From contig NC_045143.1 in assembly GCF_008831285.2 (NCBI RefSeq), forward strand, positions 1,337,503 to 1,401,502: 64,000 bases of DNA, in the 5' to 3' direction. This DNA comes from Nymphaea colorata (Eukaryota; Streptophyta; Magnoliopsida; Nymphaeales; Nymphaeaceae). Numbering within the stretch: the stretch's first letter is position 1; each line of letters opens with the position of its first letter. Made by a program: the position numbers and the translations under genes. Under the pieces are notes generated by a model that saw only the letters and a list, made by a program, of their open reading frames with translations, did not search any database and was not told where the DNA came from. Of the stretch, positions 1 to 10,955 are shown in pieces.

Positions 1-3000
1 GATCGTGGCTGGCTTTTCATCAGTGATGAAACAAGCCTTGGGCTGACTACAATAACGAGCAGCTCCAACTTGATGACAACGAGACTGGTTGATCAACCAC
101 CGGCCGCTGTCCTGCGGCAGGCAGTTACGCCATCGTCGAGCTCCGCTTCCAAACTCGTCGTCCCCATCCTCATCACGTCAGCGGTGCCAGTTCCTCACTA
201 CGTCGTCTTCTATTTCTTGGAAGTATCGGATAATGGCAGCAGGGCCTTCACTTTCCTCATAGACGACAAGATTTTCTATAGCCAGTCAATATCCCCAAAT
301 AGAACGGTGCTGGAGATATACAACCCTAATGTCAACCTATCTGCTAGCTCTGTATTTACGCTGGTGAGAGACAATGGCTCTGCTTTACCTCCCAGCATCA
401 ACGCAGCTGAATTCTACAGGATCGGCGATTATTTCGTCAGTGGGACGGAGAGCTTGGACGGTATTCTCTCTCTCTCTCTCTTGCTCTCCCCTTCTCCCCC
501 ACCCTCTGTCTCTCATAATTTCCTCCTCCCTCGTTGTAATTAGTGAAAGCGCTCGGTGAGTTTCAGAGGAGCTACGTGCAACTCCAGGCATGGAGCGGCG
601 ACCCTTGTCTTCCCATCGGCTATGCCTGGGATTGGATCAATTGCAGTTCTGATCCGGCGCCAAGAGTTACCGCACTGTAAGTTCACTTTCTGTCTTTGTA
701 AATGTGCTTTTATCAAATTGACACCACCCCCACCAAACTCACACCCCAACCCCAACCCCAACCCCACCCCTATGACAAATTCATTCTTTATTACTTCTAA
801 TTTCATCCTCTATTACTTTTAATGTTATTATCTTCACATCGCTATTTTCTTAGGAAGATTGTCATTTAAAAGGCATGTCATTCTACTGAATCACTCTTTT
901 CTTTCTTTTCCAAGTGACACTTTATTTTAGCCCTTAGCCGTATTAGACCACTAAGAGGCAGCTTCCTCTCAGCGTCGGCAGCGAAAATCAATCAAAGCCC
1001 TCCTCTAATTCTCTTATATATTCTTCTGTCTCAGGAAATTGAGCGGCTATGGGCTCACTGGTTCCCTTGCAGACTTCAGTGGCTTGACTGCTCTTCAAAC
1101 GATGTGAGTTGCACAGTTTGCTGTGTTTGCCCTCTCCTATTCAGGTACATTCAAGGAATCTTTTGTTTTATTGTGGCAGTGATTTGCATAATAACAGTTT
1201 GAGCGGTAACATTCCAGAATTTCTTGGCAAATTTACCTTTTTGACGGAATTGTAAGTGCAAAACACACATTACTACTAGTTCTTCTTTTAACCATGGCTG
1301 GGGAGATGCAAGTTTATGATTCTCTTTTGTGTCTGTCGTTTGGGCTACTGGCCCCTTGAAAATTTTGCAGAGAATATTGATATTTCTTCTGCATGCTTCT
1401 CCATGTTTTCATATTTCGTTGCTATCCTTTCTCTTGGGCAATTGCTTTTTGTTCATTGAACAGAAGTGTAATGTGTATGGCAGGAACTTGGCTGATAATC
1501 AATTTAATGGCTCCGTGCCTTCATCATTGACCAGCAACTCAAAGATCCACCTAAAGTATGAGACAGCGGCATTATAAACCTGGTTTGCTTTGTATCACAA
1601 TTTTTTAGAAAAGAGGACCACTTTCAGGGTGGAAACCTAGCATTGCAGGCAAGTCCCCCTGATAGTGTAAACTCCATGCTCAGGCTAAAAGAACCACTAA
1701 CCTTCTTCCGTTCCATTGCAGCATTTCTGGAAACAACTTGTCTGGAAACTCAAGTGACACTACAAACAAGAAGAAGAGTCATGCAGGCATAATAGCTGGA
1801 GCAGTCATTGCCTCTTTCCTGTTTTTGCTGCTTGTGATTTTAGCTGTCTTTTGCATTTTCAAGAAGAAACCAAGCACTGCAGGTGAGTCGATCACAGGTA
1901 AGGCAGCTAGCTTGTCTTCCTTTGACTTTCCTTCTCCTCCTTTCTGCTCCAAATTTCTAACTCAAGAAGGTACTCGTGGTCATATGGGCCTCCAATGGTT
2001 GGCTATAATTTCCTAGAACAAAAACAACCTTTTCGTTAATCTTTTTTCTGTCATGAATAGATGCAGCTTGCAGGCACCAGCTAATAATGACTAGTAAGCA
2101 AATTGAAATTTTAAATTTTGAAACATAGGACGCCAGGATATTTTTTTTTTTGTAGGGAGAGCTTTAGAGTATAAAATTGCTTAATTGGCATGAAGAAATT
2201 CTAATGCTTATGCAATATTTTCTTTCGATACGTTAGGTGATGACCCCAAGCAACCGCATTTTGTAGAACCAAAGTTCAACCAGAGTTTTACTTATGCTGA
2301 GATACAGGAAATCACAAACAACTTTGAGAAACCCATTGGTGAAGGAGGATCTGGCAATGTTTACTATGGTCGACTCGCCAATGGCACCGAAGTTGCTGTC
2401 AAGGAGATAAAAGAATCACTCCCACGTGGCACGAAGGAATTTGTATCTGAGGTTCGCACATGAATTTGATAGCCTCCATAAGGTAGATTCACTACAGTTT
2501 AGGTGTATACTTAGTGAACTTTTGTCTTTTTTCATTTCAGGTTGAGCTATTGATGACAGTTCATCATAAATGCCTAGTTTCCTTCGTTGGATACTGTAAC
2601 GAAAGTGGAAAACTCATTCTCCTTTATGAGTATATGAGTGGTGGGAATCTAAGACAGCTGCTATCAGGTATGCGATATGTATATTTGTGTTTAAAATTCA
2701 GTGTTTGATCCTTAAGATGATAAAGTATTAATGTAAACCAGTTTAAGTATAGGCCGTCAACTTTCTCCGAATGGTTCTTGCTTAAGTACAAGATCTGTTT
2801 TGGAAAAATAATCAAAATTTGGCATTTTTCATGATTGGCATGGAACTTAACGAAAGGTTTTTTGCATTCAGATATTTAAGAAAATGGGATTCATCTGAGA
2901 AATGTAATTGACAGAGATAGGTTTTACCAATCCAAACAAAGCAGGGTGGGTATGTCAAAGGTTTGTCAGGACAGTCAATGATTTATGAATGAAAAATATG

Positions 3001-4803
3001 AAGAAAAATACAACTAAGTTCTTTCTACTTCCTTTTTACAAGGTGAAACCTTCCAAAGGCCATACAACTTCATAGGCTCAGCCCATAAGGGGTAGTTCAT
3101 GAGTTATTCTTGATTGTCATTTTTTGTCAGGACAAACCCTCGAAAGAAAGATCAGGGAGCAGGCTTTGTAAAAGTTTGAACTTGATTCACCGGAACATCA
3201 TTCAGCTCAACACCATTTACAACTTACCCCTTACCATCCACTCTAACCTGTATTAGTTGACTGACTGTAGGCTGAATCATTTGGGTCACTTACATTAGAA
3301 ACTTACTTTTCTCTGCAGGAAGGGCTAGCACACCTGTAATTCTGACATGGGAGGCAAGACTTCAGATGGCACTGAACGTTGCAACAGGTTGAAGCCTCCC
3401 ATATTTTCTGCAACTCTCTTACTGATTTGGTTTCATTCGAATGTTTTCGCCTCAATTTAGTAATTCATTTCTTGAGTGCAGGATTGGACTATTTACATTC
3501 GGGATGTCATCCTGCCATTATTCATAGGGATGTGAAAACAACAAATATTCTTTTGAATGGAAAAAAGGAGGCGAAAGTGGCAGATTTTGGCTTATCCAAG
3601 GCAGGCTCCAGAGATGACGTGACACATTTATCAACTGTAGTTGCTGGGACACCCGGATATATTGATCCTGAGTATGTTTACTTTTCCGGTTATGTGCACT
3701 TGCTTGAGTGCATTCCTAGGCTTGGCCAACTTGAGCTTATGAAGAGAGAATAGGATCTAGATGAAAATAGGAAGAAAATATGAGACACGTAAATGGACCA
3801 AGAGAAAAAAGAAAACCCTCCAATCATTTTAAACCAAAGAAATTTCCCATATGAAAATCTTGAAGTCTAATATCAAATAATAATTTGAATTAGTTTCCCA
3901 TCCCGGTTTCTTCCCTTATACATGCATACATGTGCAAATATGTGTGTGTGTATGCATGTATTTATGTGTATGTTTACATAAATGTACGTCAAATTCTTCT
4001 TATATTATTACTTTCCTCACTGTGTACAGTTAAGTGACAAATTTTTCCTGCTTCCATTAGCCTTGTCAGATAGGAAACGAGAAAGGTGGGTAAACAAATT
4101 AAAGGTGCCATATCATAATCCCATCTAGGAGAATGGTCAGGTCCAACAGGACTAGCACAGCAGGCCTTAGTTGTGCCTGGAAGTTACTCACGTCATAGGC
4201 TTTTGCTCGTATTGTCCATTTCTCCAGAATTTTGAGTAATAATTTTGCTTCTGCAACAGAGTCGGCAGTTGGATTAGTTATCTGTGCTTCTTTTGTAGTC
4301 GATTAGACAAGGTTGTTACCTTGATAATAGTGAAACTAACTGAAGCAGAAGGCTTACCTGTCTCTTGTGATTGCAGATACTACAGTACGAACTTGGTCAC
4401 CAAGAAAAGTGACGTGTATAGCTTCGGTGTGGTACTTTTTGAGTTGATGACTGGATGTCCTCCATTTTTTAATGTATCCGATGAGCGTTTTCATATAGTG
4501 CAATGGGCAACAGCAAGACTAGTTAGAGGGGACATACACAATGTTGCAGACCCAAAGCTGAGAGGGCAATACAATGTAAACTCCATGTGGAAAGTTGCAG
4601 ACATAGCAATGTCGTGCACCTCCCAAGCTTCTCGTACGAGGCCCCACATGAGTGATGTTGTGAACCAACTGAGGGAGGCCGTTGAGGTAGAGACCTACCA
4701 ACAGACGACTGATACCTCATTCACGGAGGTTCAACATTCGTCATCGTCTAACGAATTTTCCAGCTCAAGTATGGGAACTTCATACCTACCACCAGCAAGA
4801 TAG
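1..4803 (+). CDS. RLK-A: malectin-like LRR receptor kinase, 5' end outside window
   Basis: Receptor-like Ser/Thr kinase of LRR-RLK subfamily I (FRK1/SIRK/IOS1-like), expected at the plasma membrane. Exons by GT-AG junctions and paralogue alignment: 1-460 (partial exon 3), 544-676, 1035-1103, 1180-1251, 1484-1555, 1722-1897, 2237-2451, 2541-2667, 3319-3387, 3482-3671, 4377-4803. These join without a stop into 669 codons plus TAG; base 1 is in frame. In order they encode the second half of the malectin-like domain, WSGDPC, three LRRs, a transmembrane helix with a following FKKK stretch, and a kinase with [17 protein letters not shown] and DFG and the tail PPAR. Exon 8 has a second possible donor at 1883 in the same phase. 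The signal peptide and first malectin half lie left of the window. RLK-B is its closest relative, including introns and 3' flank. Ligand and pathway are unknown. Confidence 0.93.
744..770 (-). other. Potential G-quadruplex, five G4 runs on the minus strand
   Basis: Intron 4 of RLK-A has five CCCC runs separated by AA, AA, AA and A. The minus strand therefore reads as GGGGTT-type repeats, which fit the standard quadruplex pattern. RLK-B lacks the tract at the matching place. Folding is an inference. Confidence 0.6.
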
Positions 4804-5029
4804 TTTGTACTCCATCACAAGCTCTCTGCCTTCTAGTTCATTTTCTGTGCTTTTCTAGTTACACTTACTTGTAATGTCTGAAAGCAGTAAATTTCTTGGT
4901 TGTATGTCTAAATCATTAGTTTGTACTCCATCACAAGCTCTCTGCCTTCTAGTTCATTTTCTGTGCTTTTCTAGTTACACTTGTAATGTCTGAAAGCAGT
5001 AAATTTCTTGGTTGTATGTCTAAATCATT
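4801..5029 (+). repeat. Tandem duplication of stop codon and 3' UTR of RLK-A
   Basis: Two direct copies, about 116 and 112 bp (4801-4916 and 4917-5029), start at the TAG stop and end after the motif TAAATCATT. They differ mainly by a 4-base gap. RLK-B has a single copy after its stop, so the duplication is specific to A. Confidence 0.9.
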
Positions 5030-5629
5030 TTGTGCTATTTGTGAAGGCATTATTTATCTGTACAATGTAGTTTCCTGGAGGGCATATGGAATTTACGTGA
5101 ATCATTTTCCTTTGTTTGAATAATAACCAATCATTGGTCATGTGTTTTTTAGTCAATTTCCGGACCTATGCTTCTTATGATCCTTTATATGTTTCTTTCT
5201 TCACCTTCTTTCCTGAATTATAAGATGACGAGTCCAGCCCCACATTATTTGGATTGTAAATCTATCTCAATATATGCACTTTGTAATACAAATTCATCCT
5301 TTTGTATCTTAACCGTGGTTACCGTTATAATGGTCATGCGCCAAGCAATATGGCCTCGTGGATCCTGTCATCTAACAAGTGTTTGGTATGTTATGAACTC
5401 CTCCGTTGTTTTCTTAAGGATACATGCAACATGTCATTGAAAGAAGGAAAACAGATCCCATCGACGATTTAATCTTAATTGTTTGACTGAAGCTTGTAAG
5501 CAAATGGCAGTAATGAATCTGTCAACAGCGATAAGGTAGAGTTTTGAACTGTCAATTATCTACAAGTCGGATGAATTTGAGGAAAAACCTTTTTCCAGTT
5601 GAGACAGAAAAATAGATTTTTATTTAGAT
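5030..5629. other. 3' flank of RLK-A, shared with RLK-B
   Basis: No gene seen. Segments around 5190-5385 match the flank of RLK-B around 18230-18385, for example the phrases TTCTTTCCTGAATTA and CTCCTGTCATCTAAC or close variants. The A/B duplication therefore reached at least about 500 bp past the stop codon. Confidence 0.7.
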
Positions 5630-5632
5630 TAA

Positions 5633-6417
5633 GAGTCCGTTTGATGCACAGGAGGAAGAATTTAACGTGGTAAATTTACCACTGTAAATTTTTCTGGAAA
5701 AATTTACTAGGATGAAATTTCTCCCTCTTCCAATTTGAGGCTCTGCTTGATGACAGAGTAGAATTTAACGTGGTAAAATTAACTCTGTTTGATGCACAAG
5801 GTAAAATATATGAGAGACTTTTTTTTTACCATTAAAAGTGAATGAACAAGACAAAAAATGGAGGAGCATGAGTGTGCCAAAGCTTCCAAAGACTTATTAT
5901 ATCTACTATGAGGACACAATTGCATCACAACCTGCCCGCTCATTGTAATCATATATTAATAAGGTGCAACATGATTTTCTGCCTTAAAAAAAGTCCTCTT
6001 CAAAATTGAAGAAATGACAAGAATCTAAACAATACGTACCATAGAAGCATTCTTGACTCCAGCAGTAGGTTTGAAGAAGGTACTAGATTTACTTGTGTTG
6101 CCATTTCTGCCTGATTAATCATGTCATCAGACTTTGGAGAAGCGGCAGTTGGCAGAATTTGTTGTGCAGCAACATCAGTCACCTCAAATTTCAAGTATCG
6201 ACTGAACAAAGACAGAGAAGATAAACATCTATTGGTCCCATGATATTTCTAAGAACCATCCTGTATCTGAGGATATAATCAACAGCCTGGGTGCATGCTT
6301 CACAAAATTAAATAAAGATAATCACCCAAAAAAACCTACAAATAATATCTTTGCAAAAATAATTCTCCGCATTCGTACAATTTTTTCAAAGATTTTTCCT
6401 GTGCATCAAACGAACCC
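5633..6417. mobile_element. MITE-like DNA element with TAA target duplication (PIF/Harbinger or Tourist type)
   Basis: The ends are inverted repeats. The left end starts GAGTCCGTTTGATGCACAGG; the complement of the right end starts GGGTTCGTTTGATGCACAGG. They differ at two of the first 21 bases. TAA flanks both sides (5630-5632 and 6418-6420), the 3-bp target typical of PIF/Harbinger elements. The element is 785 bp. Parts of the left arm recur inside (about 5736-5830), which suggests nested or duplicated ends. A 69-codon minus-strand frame (6000-6209) resembles no transposase I know, so I call the element non-autonomous. Confidence 0.8.
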
Positions 6418-6420
6418 TAA

Positions 6421-9090
6421 AAAACCTAAAACAAGAGGCGCAGACGGCTGGGGATGGTCGCCCTATTTTAAGATGATGTATGATTTATTAGAAAAGGTGC
6501 TGTAAAGTCACGAAAAGAATACAGTTCGAAAAATTGACCTTGCTCTTGATTTATAACCCATGGTAACAAGAAGGGACTGGTCATTTAGCACACCTCATAT
6601 TCTACTGTGAATATTTTACGAAAGGAAAAAGTGAAGTTTTGAAAGAATAACAAAAACATCCACGTGTTTAAATATGTTACATACAGCAACCTAAACAAGA
6701 AAAGACAGTCAAATTGAGAACTTCCAAGGTCAAGTATGCATTTCTTTTATTGCTCCAAAAGATTTTGCAATATATTTATTTTATTTTTACTAAAAGAGCT
6801 CTCTTCAGCTATGTCACCTATGCGGGGTGTGGGTGAAGTGCCGGTATAGTAAATTTTCAAAAATTTAAGTGTGGCGATGCGGTTATTTATATATATGTAT
6901 ATATATATATATATATAGGCACATATATATATATAAATTAAAAAATTTAGAGTATACAAACAAAAAACAACAAAAAAAAAATGTTAGACCCACCGGTTAA
7001 CGTTAAAAATTTTAAAAATATCAAAAATAGGATAAAAATAGGCTTAACCAAGTTTGATCACACCTGACTCGAGTCAAACGCGAGTCAGTGCGTGTCCAAA
7101 ATGGACAAAAATGATCAGGTGCATTCAGCTACACCTGAGATGCGAATCAGAGTTGCACCTACCCCCGCACCCAAGTCGTGTTGCAGTCACATTACAACGT
7201 CCACGTGACTTAGCCCGTCAGTGGAAAACCATCCATCGTCGTGGGCAGGACGGCTTGAGCCAACACTCGATAACCTCCGTGACCCATTTGTCGTGGTTAA
7301 TTAAAGAAAAGGGAAGAATGCAGAAGCAAATTGGGAAAAGGGAAAGGTTATTTCAGAAACATGCTAATAATAAATAAGTGCCAAAAACTCATTTTTTCAA
7401 TGAATTATGAAGTTGAGATGGAGAAGATACAGATCATACATTCAATGGTCAAGTCCTCAAATCAATACGCTTATGTTCTTTACTCGATAATACTTTATCT
7501 TCCTTTTAAATATGGATTTCAAGATGAATAATGAAACTGAAACAATTAGAACACCTCATTCAATTGAAAATCATTTAAGAGTTACTTTTACTCCATAGAT
7601 AATGAAAAAGTACTTACATTGCATTGCTTCATTTACTACAATTGCTTCATTTACTACAGCTACTTCATAAACAAGGTGATAGCTTTATTGCTTTAATACT
7701 GTGCTGGGATAAACAGAAATCTGAAATGGGGATTTTCTGGACGCGACCAGGATGCTGACCTTCAGCAATAGAAGTAGAAGTATAGAACCACATGTTTCGG
7801 TGAAGTATATAATAAAAAAGGTAGCACCAAAGCATAATGAGCTTCAATAATAACTATATGAATGTTAGCAATATCTGGAACATGGAATTCAACGTTCAAA
7901 CAAATGAACCAAAAGAAATGCCACTTCACTTTCAATAATGGAAGGCAAAATGAAACTTTAAAGTGAACTATCGGTACTTGCTCTATTCAAACGAATGAAG
8001 ATAAATGGAAGTAGAGACCTCGAATGGCTGCTGCTCGCTGGCGATTTCTGGTTGTCCCTGCAAAAACGGAGCGCAAACCCAGTTAGGCGTAAGCATTGAG
8101 CATCAGTTTTCTAATATATGAAATAATCACCAGAATGCAAATGAGAATGTGCTTCGGTAACCATTGGAAATGGGTTTGTCACCTGGTCTTACCGCCTCTC
8201 CTTCAATCACCATCGCAACTACCTTCTCACCCGTCTGGTGGCCACAATGGTGTTGTCGGTGGGTTTTTTAACAGGGCAGAGAAAGGTACGTGCGGGAGGA
8301 GAATAGGGGACAGCGGGAGGGAGGGCAGAGAACAAAAATGGGGAGCGATGGAGTTTTTCCGACGTGGGGAACGGACTCCCTCGCTGAAGCGCGTTCAGTG
8401 GCAGGTGGAGCTCCCTTCTCCCTCCTCCGGTCGTGCTGGTGGGGATGAGAACAAGCAGCGAAAGGGGCGCGAGGGAGGAGAAAAGAGTGCGGTATACTTA
8501 AATGTTAAAAAATGGATAAGCCTATTCACCTATCCTTAATCTAATCGTGTGGTCAATATATATATATACCAAAACACTTGAGTAAGGAATAAAAATTAGG
8601 CATATGAACATTAATTATTAGAGTATCTCTTGCAATCTAACCTTTAAGAGCAACTTAATATGAAACAAATATTAAGTTAGTTATTTTTTGTACTTTAATA
8701 ATATTGTTTTAGTAATAACTATCAAAATTAAAACATAATTTTATATTAAATTAATGTTTATGAACACATTAAGAGGTTCATAATTTGTTCAAAACGGCTA
8801 CAACGGGCAGGGCTTGAGATAAAAACATAAAAGCAAACAAAATAGTAGACGTTGGGGAACAATGAGAATGTCGAGAACCCAAGAGAAGAGATGCGACCTC
8901 TATACAAATCGAGTGTACACGGTACTCAAATGGAAAACTGTGCATTCATGGGTAAGGTAGTTGGAGCAAACGGTACTCAAATTCATTCATTGAGAAGAAA
9001 GCCAATACAGTTAACTGGTTCGAATTGTGACACTTTTTTTAGTATCGAAATGGATCTCACAAGAAGAAACTAAATGCTGGTGAGCTAGGC
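6421..9090. other. Intergenic DNA, no gene recognised
   Basis: AT-rich spacer with a (TA)n tract near 6885-6945. A GC-richer patch at about 8180-8490 has open frames but no recognisable domain. The stretch near 6734-6795 (TATGCATTTCTTTTATTG onward) matches 18521-18580 downstream of RLK-B, another trace of the A/B duplication. Motifs built on GACTCGAGTC near 7065-7090 look repetitive. I find no convincing exon on either strand. Confidence 0.6.
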
Positions 9091-9177
9091 CATGAAGTTT
9101 GTGATCAAGTCGAACATGCCATGAAGTTTGTGATCAAGTCGAACATGCCATGAAGTTTGTGATCAAGCCGAACATGC
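9091..9177 (+). repeat. Three tandem copies of a 29-bp repeat
   Basis: The unit starts CATGAAGTTTGTGATCAAG and ends GAACATGC, at 9091-9119, 9120-9148 and 9149-9177. The third copy differs by one base. There are no spacers, so this is a minisatellite. Confidence 0.92.
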
Positions 9178-10820
9178 ATGTTCGTTGATTACTGACTGGA
9201 TGAAGTCTAAGTGCAAGATTCCTTTTCTTCGTCAACAAGTCACCATGCACATGCGCAGAAATTAAAAACAAGAACCACAAGTGCCTGATAAGCCGTCAAA
9301 AGCTTCCTGGAATTGGGCTTGGAGCTTATGATATTAATAAAAGAAAAGAGTACTGAGATGGCTTCCAATCACCATTGGTGAAGCGTTCACGCATGCTATG
9401 CTATGTCTGAGCATGCAACAGATGCCATATGCATAATGTGTGCTGTCTACAAAATTTATTTATTGCATGTTGGTTGTCTCTAACCATAATTGCTTATTAG
9501 TATATTTCTCAACCATTTCATGTTGTGTATTCGATGCGCCTAACATTTTTTAAATTAGTATCATTCAGCTAAAAATTTCTGGCCCATCCCTGGATGAATT
9601 CCAATGCTTGTTAGAATGGTGATTATTCAGAACCAAAAATTTCAGACTGAGAGGTACTACCCAGTGTACACAAATGAGTAAATATATAAACTGCATTGTC
9701 ACAAAAAACGTGTAAAGATATTAAAAAATGAGTATAATATGGTGAAGTTTTATGTCTTGAGAATAAAACGGGAAAATCTGGAAAATTTTTTAAAAAGTTT
9801 AAAACATTTAATAAATCTTAAAAATTATAAAAACATGAAAATTAATAAAAAAAAAAACGACAAAACATAAGAAAAAACGGCAAAAGACGTATAACATAAG
9901 TATTAAACGCATATGATACACGTTTTCTGTTTTTTGACGTTTAAAAAAAAACACGTTTTTTTCACATTTTATACAGCGGACTTGTTTTTTCACGTTTTAT
10001 ATGCGTTTTTTTTACAATGATATAAATACATTAATTTGAAAATAAAGAAACTTTGAGGGACTGGGGAGCAAGCGGTCACCGATATAAAGAATTTTGTGAG
10101 GACAACTTTGGTTGCTTGAATCCAATAACTCAATCCAGTTTAAGGGGATATGGTCTACGTATGGTTTTTTTTTTTTTTTGAAACTTAAAATTTTGCCTCT
10201 AAACATCTTTAAGCTTTTTAATTTGGCCCCTTTAAAAATTTTGAAATATGTACTTGACCCTCGTAAATGTTTTCAGAAAATTTATTTAGTTATATCATTT
10301 ATAGTCTTCGTTCTCTCTAACAAGAAGAAAATCTAGGGAGAAAAAAAATCCCGATTCTGCCCCTGAAGCTAGCTTAAATTGAAAGAAAGGAGCTTGTGGT
10401 TTGGAAATTATATGAATTGTCAATAAGTCGTCTATGCTCGGTTTGTTGATCATCGTTAATTTGTACTTTTTCGAAAATTATTTCAACTATAATTTGAAGA
10501 ATTATAATGGATTGTAGCCATCGAATTTCACAACGGAGTTAGGGAAATCTTTGGTCGTTCGTTGGCCCGATTGCCCTCGTTGAGATTGTATATAGTCACT
10601 TCTTTGGTAAGGTCCTAGTGGACGGCCGTCTCTTAATGAGTTCAGTACACATGGTCTTGATGTGATTAAAAAAAAGTCACTGTTCAATTTAATTGTAGAA
10701 GTTATGACACGATCGGTGCGTAATTTTTGAAACGAATTATCAGAGAGCTACTTACCCAAAAGAAAATATTAGTTACAATTAGAATTATCAGAGTGCGCCG
10801 CTGTTGGGAATGAATTGGCC
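9178..10820. other. Intergenic DNA upstream of RLK-B
   Basis: Strongly AT-rich, with long A or T runs and repeated ACGTTTT-like motifs at about 9700-10015. The short frames here resemble no protein I know. The promoter of RLK-B should lie at the right end. Confidence 0.55.
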
Positions 10821-10827
10821 TTTTTAA

Positions 10828-10845
10828 TTGACCTGGCGAAGTCAA
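10828..10845. promoter_or_regulatory. Paired inverted W-boxes upstream of RLK-B
   Basis: TTGACC at 10828-10833 on the + strand and TTGACT on the - strand (10840-10845) both fit the WRKY core TTGAC(C/T). They lie 111-128 bp before the chosen ATG. W-boxes control FRK1, the best-known relative in Arabidopsis. A role here is an inference from position and motif. Confidence 0.45.
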
Positions 10846-10955
10846 CCGCTTGGATCGATCTCTCTCTGTCTCTCTTCATTACTTAATCTTTGATATGCAG
10901 AAGCCACTTTACAAGTTACAACTCCCCGCAGATGCAGAGTCTTGTGCAACTGAAC

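Noticed and set aside
6000-6209. 69-codon minus-strand frame inside the MITE as a transposase remnant
   Set aside because: No DDE or Myb-like motif is visible and the length is within chance expectation.
8096-8539. 147-codon frame in a GC-richer patch
   Set aside because: Its low-complexity Gly/Arg/Glu-rich composition comes from a purine-rich tract. There is no domain and no paralogue.
9091-9177. Three 29-bp repeats, CRISPR-like in length
   Set aside because: The copies are contiguous with no spacers and the genome is a plant's.
10890-10955. Upstream in-frame ATG as the start of RLK-B
   Set aside because: It would put 22 unconserved residues before the hydrophobic signal peptide. All paralogues start at the MAN... 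codon.
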